Made by a program: the position numbers and the translations under genes
DNA from: Pseudolysinimonas_A sp039912695
GTDB lineage: Bacteria; Actinomycetota; Actinomycetes; Actinomycetales; Microbacteriaceae
Length of the DNA stretch: 64,000 nt
Direction of reading: 5' to 3'
Assembly: GCF_039912695.1 (NCBI RefSeq)
Contig: NZ_JBDSPJ010000021.1
Span: 109,847 to 173,846, forward strand
Shown here: piece after piece, positions 50,255-58,625 of the stretch
How positions within the stretch are numbered: position 1 is the first letter of the stretch
How the letters are laid out: the number at the start of each line of letters is the position of its first letter
The notes under the pieces: model-generated
Told to the model about the DNA's origin: nothing
Seen by the model: the letters and a program-made list of their open reading frames with translations, nothing else
The model's database searches: none

Positions 50255-51312
50255 ATCCCGACACGGGTGAAAACGCCGAGGATTGGTTCGCGAAGTTCGA
50301 GCGGGAGGCACGCGAAGCGGCCGCTGCTGGTGCGCCGGCACAGCCGGTGCAGCCGACCGAACCCGCCGTGCCGCTGGTTGAACCGCCCGCGCTGGTCAAC
50401 CCGTTCGATCCGATCGGGGTCCCGCAGTTTGAGCCCGCGCCGCATCCGACGACTCCGAGCTGGGAGCCCATGGCGACCCAGGCGATGTCGATCGAGCCTG
50501 AGCCGACGCACCTGAATCCGGTCGCTGAACCGACTCAGGCGCTCGTGCCGATGCCGCTCCGACCGCCGACCGTTGAGTCGGACTCGGCGCTCGACTCGCT
50601 GTTCAGTGACACCGCCTTTCGCGAGTACCAGCCCGGTCCCGATCCCAACGAAGCTCCCTTCGCCCGGCGGCCATCGAAAGAGGTGGTTCGTGTTGCGGGT
50701 GGTGACGGGGGAGAACCGCCCCCACCGCACGGACTCGGCACCCTGCAACGTGTGCTCATCGGCGTCGGCGGCGGGCTCCTCGCCGTCATCGCGCTCATCG
50801 CGCTCTTTCTCGTCGGCACCCGGTTGACCGATCTGCTGGGACCCGCGCCGGCCGTCGCGACGCCGACTCCGACTCCCACGCCGAGCATGACCGCCCTGCC
50901 GATTGGGCCGGTCGAACCCGGAACCTACGCCTGGGACGAGTTGGCGGGCGGCGAGTGCCTTGAGCCCTACGTTGACGCCTGGCAGGAGGAGTACACGGTC
51001 GTGGACTGTGCCGATCCGCACGCAGCACAGATGGTCTACCGTGCCTGGTTCCCCGAGTCGCTTCCGGATTCTCCCGACAAGACCTTCCCCGGAGCCGATG
51101 CTCTGAAGACCCAAATCACTCTGCTCTGCTCGGCTCCCGGCATCATCGATCTCGCGGCTGCGGGCGTCTACACCGACGCGCAAATCCAGGGTGCCTACCC
51201 CGTGACGAAGGAGGAGTGGAAGGCCGACCCGTCGTACTACTGCTTCATCAGTCGCTCGTCGGGTGACGCGATGACCGGTTCGGTCGCGGTTCCGCCGGCG
51301 ACGAACGGCTGA
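50251..51312 (+). CDS. Septum-formation-like single-pass membrane protein
   Basis: The product has 353 residues. A Pro/Ala-rich, disordered cytoplasmic part (about 1-165) precedes a membrane helix (about 168-192), a Thr/Pro linker (TPTPTPTPS) and an extracytoplasmic domain. That domain has cysteines in GGECLEPY, VVDCADPHAAQMV, LLCSAPG and YYCFISR. The C-x-DC-DPH pattern is that of the Septum_form (PF13845) domain, seen in actinobacterial proteins linked to cell division. It is coupled to pyrE. Confidence 0.72.
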   Translation: MNPDTGENAEDWFAKFEREAREAAAAGAPAQPVQPTEPAVPLVEPPALVNPFDPIGVPQFEPAPHPTTPSWEPMATQAMSIEPEPTHLNPVAEPTQALVPMPLRPPTVESDSALDSLFSDTAFREYQPGPDPNEAPFARRPSKEVVRVAGGDGGEPPPPHGLGTLQRVLIGVGGGLLAVIALIALFLVGTRLTDLLGPAPAVATPTPTPTPSMTALPIGPVEPGTYAWDELAGGECLEPYVDAWQEEYTVVDCADPHAAQMVYRAWFPESLPDSPDKTFPGADALKTQITLLCSAPGIIDLAAAGVYTDAQIQGAYPVTKEEWKADPSYYCFISRSSGDAMTGSVAVPPATNG

Positions 51313-51313
51313 C

Positions 51314-52162
51314 CTACAGTTCGACGAATCGCGCGTCGGGCAACCGGGTTCGCATGACCGCGACAGCATCCGGGTTTTCGTCGACGAGCAGAAAACGACG
51401 ACCGAGGGATGCGGCAACGGCACCCGTCGTTCCCGATCCGGCGAACAGGTCGAGCACCGAGTCACCGGGAGCGCTCGACGCCTGCACGATTCTGCGCAGG
51501 ATGCCTTCCGGCTTCTGCGTCGGGTAACCGGTGCGCTCGCGGCCGTTCGTCGGCACGATCGTGTGCCACCACACATCCGTCGGCAGTTTGCCTCGCTCGA
51601 CCTTCTCGATCGTCACGAGCCCCGGCGCCATATACGGCTCACGGTCAACTGACGTCGAGTCGAAGAAGTACCGGTCGGGGTTCTTCACGTAGACCAGGAT
51701 CGTGTCGTGCTTCGCCGGCCAGCGCCGGGTCGACTTGGCGCCGTAGTCGTAGGCCCAAATGATTTCGTTGAGAAAGCACTCCCGGCCAAACAGCCCATCT
51801 AGGGCGACCTTCGCGTAGTGCGACTCCCGGTAGTCGAGGTGCAGGTAGAGCGTGCCCTGGTCGTCGAGGAGGCGGTGGGCTTCGCGCAGTCGCGGTTCGA
51901 GAAAGGCCCAGTAGTCCTCGAAGGTGTCGTTGTACTGCGACACCGTGCCGCTCTCCCGGAGGTAACCGTGACCGCCGAAGCCGGCCCGGCCTGCCTCGTC
52001 GCGGGTCGCCGTGACCCGTTGGTGGCGCTGCGTGCGGCCCGTGTTGAACGGGGGGTCGAGGTAGATCAGGCGGAACGCGCCATCCGGGATGCCGGCGGTG
52101 ACCGCCAGGTTGTCGCCGAGCACGACGGTGTCGGGGTCGTCGTCTCTCCAGGTCCAGGCCAT
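51314..52162 (-). CDS. Orphan adenine-specific DNA methyltransferase, beta-class order
   Basis: The product has 282 residues. The catalytic motif IV is DPPF at 36-39, and the SAM-binding motif I is DLFAGSGTTG at 238-247. This catalytic-first order marks the beta class of N6-adenine (or N4-cytosine) methyltransferases. DPPF favours adenine. No restriction enzyme or specificity gene is adjacent, so it is likely a solitary, epigenetic-type methylase. TAACCT (52174-52169, minus strand) is 6 nt before ATG 52162. Confidence 0.85.
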   Translation of the reverse strand: MAWTWRDDDPDTVVLGDNLAVTAGIPDGAFRLIYLDPPFNTGRTQRHQRVTATRDEAGRAGFGGHGYLRESGTVSQYNDTFEDYWAFLEPRLREAHRLLDDQGTLYLHLDYRESHYAKVALDGLFGRECFLNEIIWAYDYGAKSTRRWPAKHDTILVYVKNPDRYFFDSTSVDREPYMAPGLVTIEKVERGKLPTDVWWHTIVPTNGRERTGYPTQKPEGILRRIVQASSAPGDSVLDLFAGSGTTGAVAASLGRRFLLVDENPDAVAVMRTRLPDARFVEL

Positions 52163-52178
52163 GCCCGGAGGTTAACAG

Positions 52179-52958
52179 TTACGAACGGTCGACGAGTTCG
52201 TGCACTCCCGTGAGGATCTCGTCGGGGCGGAACGGGTAGCGCTCGATCTCCGCAGCATCCGATATGCCGGTCAGCACGAGCACGGTGTGCAGGCCCGCCT
52301 CGATGCCGGCGACGATGTCGGTGTCCATCCGGTCGCCGATCATCCCGGTGTTCTCACTGTGTGCGCCGATGCGGTTCATCGCCGACCGGAACATCATCGG
52401 GTTCGGCTTGCCGACCACGTACGGCTCCTTGCCGGTGGCTTTGGTGATGAGTGCCGAGACGGCGCCGGTGGCGGGCAGCACGCCATCCGCGCTGGGCCCG
52501 GTGGCATCCGGATTCGTCGCGATGAAGCGCGAGCCCGCGTTGATCAGCCGGATCGCGCGGGTGATCGCCTCGAACGAGTAGTTGCGGGTCTCGCCGACGA
52601 CGACGTAGTCGGGTTCGGTGTCGGTCATGATGAAGCCCACTTCGTGCAGCGCATTCGTGATGCCGGCCTCACCGATCACGAAGGCCGAGCCGCCCGGAAT
52701 CTGCGAGGCACAGAAGTCGGCCGTGGCCAGGGCTGAGGTCCAGATGCTCTTCTCGGGCACGTCGAGCCCCGACGCGCGCAGCCGGGCGGCGAGGTCACGC
52801 GGCGTGAAGATCGAGTTGTTGGTCAGCACCAGGAACGGGATGTCGCGGTCCCGCCACTGTTTGATCAGGTCGGCCGCACCGGGCAGCGGGGTGTTCTCGT
52901 GCACCAGCACGCCGTCCATGTCGGTGAGCCAGCACTCGATATCTCCGCGTTCACGCAT
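52179..52958 (-). CDS. NagD-type HAD-IIA phosphatase
   Basis: The product has 259 residues. HAD motif I is DMDGVLV (14-20), motif II LTNNS (about 45-49) and the C-terminal motif IGDRMDTDIVAGIEAGL. The cap (C2a) lies between them. Members dephosphorylate nucleotides or sugar phosphates such as UMP or GlcNAc-6-P; the exact substrate is unclear. TAGCAT (52970-52965, minus strand) is 6 nt before ATG 52958. Confidence 0.88.
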   Translation of the reverse strand: MRERGDIECWLTDMDGVLVHENTPLPGAADLIKQWRDRDIPFLVLTNNSIFTPRDLAARLRASGLDVPEKSIWTSALATADFCASQIPGGSAFVIGEAGITNALHEVGFIMTDTEPDYVVVGETRNYSFEAITRAIRLINAGSRFIATNPDATGPSADGVLPATGAVSALITKATGKEPYVVGKPNPMMFRSAMNRIGAHSENTGMIGDRMDTDIVAGIEAGLHTVLVLTGISDAAEIERYPFRPDEILTGVHELVDRS

Positions 52959-53025
52959 GGCCCCATGCTAGGGAGACTCTGCGCCACCAACTTTGCCGTT
53001 CATGTAAAGCCGCGGGGTACGTACT

Positions 53026-53066
53026 CGTGACGTGTAAAAAATATAGGGATTTTTTTACACGTCACG
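53026..53066. promoter_or_regulatory. Perfect 16-bp inverted repeat overlapping the fic promoter
   Basis: The left arm CGTGACGTGTAAAAAA (53026-53041) and right arm TTTTTTACACGTCACG (53051-53066) are exact complements, separated by 9 nt. TTTACA (53054-53059) inside the right arm can serve as a -35 for TAGACT (53079-53084), with a 19-bp spacer. ATG 53091 follows after 6 nt. A dimer bound here would block the promoter. The Fic protein itself carries a C-terminal winged-HTH-like region and is the first candidate. Confidence 0.75.
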
Positions 53067-53090
53067 CGGAAGTGTTACTAGACTTTGCAT

Positions 53091-54209
53091 ATGGCCTGGA
53101 TTGCAAGCGAGCCTTACAACGACCTCCCGCCGCTGCCACCCGACGTCGAAGTCGAGACGCGCGAGGTCCTGAAGGCGACCATTGAGGCTCGCGCTGCACT
53201 TGCCGCTCTCGATCAGGCAGCGCGAAGGATCACAAATCCGACGGTTCTGATCAACGCGATCCCGCTCCTCGAGGCGCAGGCAAGCTCGGAAATCGAGAAC
53301 ATCGTCACCACCACCGACGAGCTCTTTCGGTACGCGCATGATGAAGCCTCCGCGACTAACCCCGCGACCAAGGAAACGCTGAGCTACCGCAGCGCTCTCT
53401 TCGCAGGTGTGAGGCTCATTCAGTCGCGACCGCTTTCAGCGACGACCGCTTCGGAGATTTGTACGGCAGTCAAGAGCCGCGAGATGTCAGTTCGTCGGCT
53501 GCCCGGGACGTTCATCGGCAACCCCGTGACCCAAGCGGCGATCTACACACCGCCGATTGGCGAGGCGCGCATCCGCGAGAAGCTCAGTGACTGGGAAAAG
53601 TACATCCACGCTCGCAATGGCATTGATCCTCTCGTCGTCATGGCTCTCGCGCACTACCAGTTTGAAGCCATCCACCCGTTCGAGGATGGCAACGGGCGTA
53701 CGGGCCGAATCCTCAATGTGCTCATGCTGATGAGCGCTGGACTGATCGAGCAGCCCATTCTTTACCTCTCGCGTTACATCATCGAAAACAAGGATGAGTA
53801 CTACCGGCTCTTGCTCGCCGTGACGCGTGACGGCGCTTGGACGGACTGGATCCTCTTCGTCATCGAAGGCATTCGGCAGACAGCGGCGTCGACGGTGATC
53901 AAGATCGACAAGATCCAGTCGCTTCAGGACCGGATGCTCGACGCGATCAGGCAAGCGACGGGAGGGGCAAATGCCGACTTGCTCGCAGTCCTGTTCGAAC
54001 AGCCGTACTGTCGCATCGCCAACGTGATTGATCAGTGCAAGGTGTCGCGTCCAACCGCGACGAATTGGCTGAACGCGTTGGTGAAGACGGGGTCTCTGCT
54101 CGACATGCGTCGCGGTCGCGAGCGGCTGTTCATCAATACCGCGCTACTCGATCTGCTCGTCCGTGCCGATTCCGTGGTCATCGCCGAGGCCGACCCGACA
54201 CTTTTCTAG
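53091..54209 (+). CDS. fic: Fic-domain AMPylator-type protein with intrinsic inhibitory motif and C-terminal HTH
   Basis: The product has 372 residues. The N-terminal region carries SSEIEN (65-70), matching the inhibitory helix motif [S/T]xxxE[G/N] of class II Fic proteins. The catalytic Fic motif is HPFEDGNGRTGR (195-206), fully intact. A C-terminal winged-helix-like region (about 305-350; CRIANVIDQCKVSRPTATNWLNALVKTG divided over helix pairs) could bind DNA. Fic enzymes transfer AMP from ATP to target proteins. ATG 53091 is chosen from TAGACT, 6 nt upstream. Confidence 0.88.
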   Translation: MAWIASEPYNDLPPLPPDVEVETREVLKATIEARAALAALDQAARRITNPTVLINAIPLLEAQASSEIENIVTTTDELFRYAHDEASATNPATKETLSYRSALFAGVRLIQSRPLSATTASEICTAVKSREMSVRRLPGTFIGNPVTQAAIYTPPIGEARIREKLSDWEKYIHARNGIDPLVVMALAHYQFEAIHPFEDGNGRTGRILNVLMLMSAGLIEQPILYLSRYIIENKDEYYRLLLAVTRDGAWTDWILFVIEGIRQTAASTVIKIDKIQSLQDRMLDAIRQATGGANADLLAVLFEQPYCRIANVIDQCKVSRPTATNWLNALVKTGSLLDMRRGRERLFINTALLDLLVRADSVVIAEADPTLF

Positions 54210-54253
54210 CGAGGTCGAGCAGCCGACGTCCACCCCGACATAAGGTCATGCTC

Positions 54254-54892
54254 GTGAAAGACGAGTTCCTCAGACGCGAGATCGGAGTCGGGCCGTGGCC
54301 CGGTGGCCGCGATGCGTGGCCGACCGATGAGCGCTACGACCCCGAGTTGCTCGAACACGGTGACACCCGCAATGTCGTGGATGTCTACCGCTACTGGTCG
54401 ATGGAGGCGATCGTCGCCGACCTCGATTCTCGTCGCTACCCGTTCCATGTCGCGATCGAGAACTGGCAACACGACATGAACATCGGCTCGATCGTGCGCA
54501 CCGCAAACGCCTTCCTCGCCGAGGCCGTGCACATCGTCGGCAACCGGCGCTGGAACCGTCGCGGCGCCATGGTGACCGACCGCTACCAACACATCGTCGA
54601 GCATCCCGATGTTGCCGATCTCGTCGCCTGGGCGCGGGAACGCGACCTACCCATCGTCGCGGTCGACAACATCGAAGGGTCGGTGGATATTGTCACCGCC
54701 GAGCTTCCCGAACGCTGCGTGCTGCTCTTCGGGCAAGAAGGACCGGGTTTGACCGCCGAGGCGCTCGCCGCCGCTGACCTGGTAGTCGAAATCGCCCAGT
54801 TCGGGTCGACTCGCTCGATCAACGCGGGAGCTGCGGCCGCGATCGTGATGCATGAATGGGTCCGCAGGTACGTGCGACACAATGAGGCATGA
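54254..54892 (+). CDS. SpoU/TrmH-family RNA 2'-O-methyltransferase
   Basis: The product has 212 residues of the SPOUT fold. Motif 1 is NIGSIVRTANAF, motif 2 LFGQEGPGLT and motif 3 SINAGAAAAIVMHEW, all intact. It methylates ribose in tRNA or rRNA; the exact site is unknown. GTG 54254 is preferred because TAAGGT (54241-54246) is 7 nt upstream. ATG 54248, two codons earlier, is the alternative. It overlaps the next gene by ATGA. Confidence 0.87.
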   Translation: MKDEFLRREIGVGPWPGGRDAWPTDERYDPELLEHGDTRNVVDVYRYWSMEAIVADLDSRRYPFHVAIENWQHDMNIGSIVRTANAFLAEAVHIVGNRRWNRRGAMVTDRYQHIVEHPDVADLVAWARERDLPIVAVDNIEGSVDIVTAELPERCVLLFGQEGPGLTAEALAAADLVVEIAQFGSTRSINAGAAAAIVMHEWVRRYVRHNEA

Positions 54893-55740
54893 GCGAAGGC
54901 AGACGAGGACTCCGCGGACGGGTCCGTGAGGCGCTCGATTCCTCCGCCGACCTCGACCCGGCCGACATCCGGGTTGACGCGACCGGCGGCGTCATCGTTC
55001 TGCACGGTTCCGTTCGCACGCATGCCGAGCGGCTGGCCGCCCACGCGATCTCGGTGACGCTCGACGGCGTGGAGGTCGTCGACAATCGACTGTCGGTGAA
55101 GGCGGGAACGCGCGGGGCCGAACTCGGCGACGACGAGGTCGCCACAGCGGTGCGTGCCGCGCTCGTGGCCACCGGGATTTCGCTGACCGAGGTGGTATCG
55201 ACCTCCGTCCAACACGTCGTTACGCTCCGAGGGCGGGTTGCGACGACGGCGGCACGCCGCTCGCTGCATCACGCGGCAGCCGAAGTCTCTGGAGTCGACT
55301 TCGTGATCGACAACCTCGAGGTGGATGCCGACCGAGCCGAGGTCGCCCGCGGTGGCGACGCGCTCGACGACACCGAGATCTGGCGGCTGTTGAGTCGACA
55401 GGAGGTCGGCAGACTCGCGATGCGTCGTGACACAGGGGTCGACATCTTTCCGGTGAACTACCTCGTTGGCCGGAACGCGCTCTACTTCCGCAGTGGGCCC
55501 GGCGCCAAACTCGAGCTCCTGACGGCACATCCCGAGGTTGCCTTCGAAACCGACGGCGGTCGCGGCGCGACCCGGTGGAGCGTCGTCATCCGCGGGCGGG
55601 TACAGCGTCTCGACTCGGATGTTGAGATCGAGTCATCGGGCGTGACCCGGATCGCGACCTGGGACCCGAGCGAGAAGCTCAACTACCTGCGTCTTGACCC
55701 CGACACGATCAGCGGTCGCCGGTTCACTCATCCTCGATAG
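54889..55740 (+). CDS. Fusion of two BON domains with a pyridoxamine-phosphate-oxidase-like flavin barrel
   Basis: The product has 283 residues. BON domain 1 is at about 5-70 (IRVDATGGVIVLHGSVRTHAE) and BON domain 2 at about 80-145 (TSVQHVVTLRGRVAT). A PNPOx-like split barrel occupies about 155-283 (LLSRQEVGRLAM, DIFPVNYLV, HPEVAFETD). BON domains bind lipid or ligands and are usually periplasmic, but there is no signal peptide here. The barrel may bind FMN or F420. It is coupled to the RNA methyltransferase gene. The order BON-BON-PNPOx is unusual. Confidence 0.75.
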   Translation: MSEGRRGLRGRVREALDSSADLDPADIRVDATGGVIVLHGSVRTHAERLAAHAISVTLDGVEVVDNRLSVKAGTRGAELGDDEVATAVRAALVATGISLTEVVSTSVQHVVTLRGRVATTAARRSLHHAAAEVSGVDFVIDNLEVDADRAEVARGGDALDDTEIWRLLSRQEVGRLAMRRDTGVDIFPVNYLVGRNALYFRSGPGAKLELLTAHPEVAFETDGGRGATRWSVVIRGRVQRLDSDVEIESSGVTRIATWDPSEKLNYLRLDPDTISGRRFTHPR

Positions 55741-55782
55741 GATGGGGTGTAATCCCTCCGTTACTTTCTAGGGAGTCCCCGC

Positions 55783-57069
55783 ATGCCCGCAATCGTGATC
55801 GTCGGCGCCCAGTGGGGCGACGAAGGCAAGGGCAAGGCCACCGACCTGCTCAGCAGTCGGCTTGACTACGTCGTCAAGTTCAACGGCGGCAACAACGCCG
55901 GCCACACCGTCGTGATCGGCACCGAGAAGTACGCCCTGCACCTGCTGCCCTCCGGCATCCTGACGCCCGGGGTCATCCCGGTCATCTCGAATGGCGTCGT
56001 CATCGACCTCGACGTGCTGTTCGAGGAACTCGATGCACTCACGGCACGCGGGGTGGATGTCTCGCGGCTTCTGGTCAGCGCGAACGCGCACGTGATCACC
56101 TCCTACCACCGCACCCTCGACAAGGTCACGGAGCGGTTCCTCGGCAAGCGGCAGATCGGCACGACCGGTCGCGGCATCGGGCCGGCGTACGCCGACAAGA
56201 TCAACCGGGTCGGCATCCGCATCCAAGACCTGTTCGACGAGAACATCCTGCGCCAGAAGGTGGAGGGCGCGATCGGCCAGAAGAATCACCTTCTGGTGAA
56301 GATCTACAACCGTCGTGCGGTCACCGTCGATGAGGTCGTCGCCGAACTGCTCAAGCACGCAGAGCGCCTGCGGCCGATGGTCGCCGACACGGCTCTCGTG
56401 CTGCATCAGGCACTGGATGCCGGCAAGACCGTGCTGTTCGAAGGCGGCCAGGCCACGATGCTCGACATCGATCACGGCACCTACCCGTTTGTGACATCCT
56501 CGTCGGCGACTGCGGGTGGAGCGGCGACCGGCTCAGGCGTCGCGCCGGCTCGCCTCGAGCGGATCATCGGCATCGTCAAGGCGTACACGACCCGCGTCGG
56601 ATCGGGCCCCTTTCCCACCGAGCTGTTCGACGAGATGGGCGAGTTCCTGCGGGCCACGGGGCACGAGTTTGGCACCACGACAGGGCGCCCGCGCCGCGTG
56701 GGTTGGTACGACGCCCCGATCGCGCGCTACGCCTCACGCATCAACGGCGTCACCGATTTCGTGCTGACGAAGCTCGACATTCTGACCGGCCTGGCCACCA
56801 TTCCGGTCTGCGTCGCCTACGACGTCGATGGCGTTCGGTTTGAGGAAGTGCCGGTCAACCAGAGCGACTTCCACCACGCCGTTCCGATCTACCAGGAGTT
56901 CCCCGGCTGGACCGAAGACATCACCGGTGCCCGTACCTTCGGCGATCTGCCGAAGAACGCGCAGGACTACGTGATCGCTCTCGAGGGGATGTCAGGGTCG
57001 CGGATCTCGGCGATTGGGGTCGGGCCAGAACGCGACGCGATCGTCGTACGGCACGACCTGCTCGGTTAG
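55783..57069 (+). CDS. purA: Adenylosuccinate synthetase
   Basis: The product (428 residues) joins IMP and aspartate using GTP to form adenylosuccinate, the substrate of PurB. The P-loop GAQWGDEGKGK is at 8-18, with NGGNNAGHT (about 38-46), QIGTTGRGIGPAYADK and TTTGRPRRVGW. Length is normal. AGGGAG precedes ATG 55783. TAGGAT at 55738-55743, overlapping the previous stop, is a possible -10. An 8-bp tandem repeat begins at its stop codon. Confidence 0.97.
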   Translation: MPAIVIVGAQWGDEGKGKATDLLSSRLDYVVKFNGGNNAGHTVVIGTEKYALHLLPSGILTPGVIPVISNGVVIDLDVLFEELDALTARGVDVSRLLVSANAHVITSYHRTLDKVTERFLGKRQIGTTGRGIGPAYADKINRVGIRIQDLFDENILRQKVEGAIGQKNHLLVKIYNRRAVTVDEVVAELLKHAERLRPMVADTALVLHQALDAGKTVLFEGGQATMLDIDHGTYPFVTSSSATAGGAATGSGVAPARLERIIGIVKAYTTRVGSGPFPTELFDEMGEFLRATGHEFGTTTGRPRRVGWYDAPIARYASRINGVTDFVLTKLDILTGLATIPVCVAYDVDGVRFEEVPVNQSDFHHAVPIYQEFPGWTEDITGARTFGDLPKNAQDYVIALEGMSGSRISAIGVGPERDAIVVRHDLLG

Positions 57070-57093
57070 CCGCTAAGCCGCTAAGCCGCTAAG
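57070..57093. repeat. Three 8-bp tandem repeats CCGCTAAG at the purA/VOC gene ends
   Basis: The units are 57070-57077, 57078-57085 and 57086-57093, all identical. They lie between the TAG of purA (57067-57069) and the convergent VOC gene, whose TAG stop (57091-57089) is in the third unit. Each unit contributes stop codons on both strands. Confidence 0.9.
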
Positions 57094-57496
57094 CCGGTTG
57101 GGCGATGCGGATCATGTTGCCAGCCGGGTCTCGGAAGGCGCAGTCTTTGACGCCCCAGCCCTGATCCATCGGCTCCTGCAGCACCTCGCCGGTGCCCGAC
57201 GACCGTGCGCGCTCGAAGGCGGCGTCGACGTCGTCGGTGCGCAGCACGATCGGACCGAAGGCGCCCTTGGCGACGAGGGCGAGCATCTCGTCACCCTCCT
57301 GCTGTGACCGGCCCGCGTGCGGTTCGCTGAGCACGATCTGCGCATTTGGGTCGTCGGGTGAGGCCATCGTGACCCAGCGATATGAGCCGTTGGGAACATC
57401 CATCACAACGGTGAAGCCGAGGGCGTCACGGTAGAAGGCGACGCTCGCGTCGACGTCGGGGGCGCTGACCGGAAAGTGCGAGATCGAGATCGTCAT
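57089..57496 (-). CDS. VOC-superfamily (glyoxalase-like) protein
   Basis: The product (135 residues) is a two beta-alpha-beta-beta-beta module protein. It opens with ISHFPVSAPDVDASVAFYRDALGF and ends with FRDPAGNMIRIAQ. The glutamate usually found near the C-terminus as metal ligand is replaced by isoleucine in NMIRI, so metal catalysis is doubtful. ATG 57496 has TAACGT (57509-57504, minus strand) 7 nt upstream. The AraC-type gene lies 10 nt upstream on the same strand, a common regulator/VOC pairing. Confidence 0.85.
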   Translation of the reverse strand: MTISISHFPVSAPDVDASVAFYRDALGFTVVMDVPNGSYRWVTMASPDDPNAQIVLSEPHAGRSQQEGDEMLALVAKGAFGPIVLRTDDVDAAFERARSSGTGEVLQEPMDQGWGVKDCAFRDPAGNMIRIAQPA

Positions 57497-57506
57497 GACC
57501 GCCACG

Positions 57507-57935
57507 TTACGGGCGGGATGCCGGGGCCGCTTCTCGATTCCTGCTCGGTCGCGCTCCGGTCATGACGGTCTTCGGGGGGAGCAGTGCGTGGCCGGAATGG
57601 TCGCCCGTGCGATATGCGGTGGGCGTCATGCCGACGATCTCGGTGAACCGGGCGCTGAACGAGCCGAGCGACGTACACCCGACGGCGAGGCAGACGTCGG
57701 TCACCGAGAGGTCGCCGCGGCGCAGCAGGTCTTGCGCTCGCTCGATGCGGCGGGTCATCAGGTAGCCGTACGGAGTCTCACCGTAGGCAGCCCGAAATTT
57801 GCGAGCGAAATGGGAGGGTGACATGAGCGCCTTCTGCGCCATCGCCGGAACGTCGAGGGGCTGGGCGTATTCGCGGTCGATGTAGTCGCGCGCTCGGCGC
57901 AGGTGCGCGAGGTCGGCTAGCTCATCCGGCGTCAT
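57507..57935 (-). CDS. AraC-family transcriptional regulator, DNA-binding domain only
   Basis: The product has 142 residues. Two helix-turn-helix units fill about 15-110 (SPSHFARKFRAAYGETPYGYLMTRRI and VCLAVGCTSLGSFSARFTEIVGMTP). A short basic tail follows; there is no effector-binding domain. Such short AraC proteins often regulate an adjacent VOC gene, which fits here. The VOC -10 lies at the end of this gene. No strong start signal is visible before ATG 57935. Confidence 0.88.
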   Translation of the reverse strand: MTPDELADLAHLRRARDYIDREYAQPLDVPAMAQKALMSPSHFARKFRAAYGETPYGYLMTRRIERAQDLLRRGDLSVTDVCLAVGCTSLGSFSARFTEIVGMTPTAYRTGDHSGHALLPPKTVMTGARPSRNREAAPASRP

Positions 57936-57954
57936 GTCGAATCGTCGGCGGGCT

Positions 57955-58593
57955 CTACTGCGGGCCGGAGTTCGCGACAGCAGAGAAGGTCGCGAGCGCC
58001 AGGTAGATGCCGAGGGCTGAGCCGAGAATCGTGATGCTCAGGCTCACCAGCCAGTCGGTGGCGGTCGGCGCGATCGGTTCGCGATCGTCTTCGCGCCCGA
58101 ACGGCGCCGCGAGACGGGATGCGGCGGAGGTGTCACCGAACGGGTGGCCGTTGAGAGCCGTGCTTCCGACGAGCACCGGGCGCCAGTCGGCGCGGAAGGC
58201 GATCACCAGCGGGACTAGCCCCATCACGATGAAGACCACCGCGATGAAGATTCCCGTCGGGTCGCCGGACAGTGCGCTGAGGAGAAACTGCACGCCCAGA
58301 CCGCAGAACAGGATCGGCCAGGCCCAGGCGGCGAGCGGGGTGCCGAAACCACGGGCGAGGTAGACGCTGACGCCGACGATGACCAGCCCCCCGACGATCG
58401 AGAGCGGCGTGAATGCGACGACGGAGTCGGGACACTCGGTTGCGATCACGTAGGCACCACCGGAGGCGCAGAAGCCGCCGAGCCCCATCACCACACCCGC
58501 CGACAGGTACAGCAGCGTGAAGCAGAACGAGAAACCGAGCCAGCCGACGACGGCGCCGGCGAGACGCCAAGGCTGACCTGAAAAGCGCTGCAT
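57955..58593 (-). CDS. Six-helix membrane protein of unknown function
   Basis: The product (212 residues) has about six membrane helices. Two cysteines in GGFCASGG and ATECPDS lie in the first external loop. A charged internal loop (FGREDDREPIAPT) precedes the last helix. No family is recognised. TAACGT (58605-58600, minus strand) is 6 nt before ATG 58593. It lies 19 nt upstream of the AraC gene on the same strand, so co-transcription is possible. Confidence 0.65.
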   Translation of the reverse strand: MQRFSGQPWRLAGAVVGWLGFSFCFTLLYLSAGVVMGLGGFCASGGAYVIATECPDSVVAFTPLSIVGGLVIVGVSVYLARGFGTPLAAWAWPILFCGLGVQFLLSALSGDPTGIFIAVVFIVMGLVPLVIAFRADWRPVLVGSTALNGHPFGDTSAASRLAAPFGREDDREPIAPTATDWLVSLSITILGSALGIYLALATFSAVANSGPQ

Positions 58594-58625
58594 GGCGTCA
58601 CGTTAGCGGCTGCGAGGATTGCAAG

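Noticed and set aside
53026..53066. Inverted repeat before fic as a terminator of nagD or as an att site
   Set aside because: nagD reads away from it, and no second copy or integrase is present; overlap with the -35 fits an operator.
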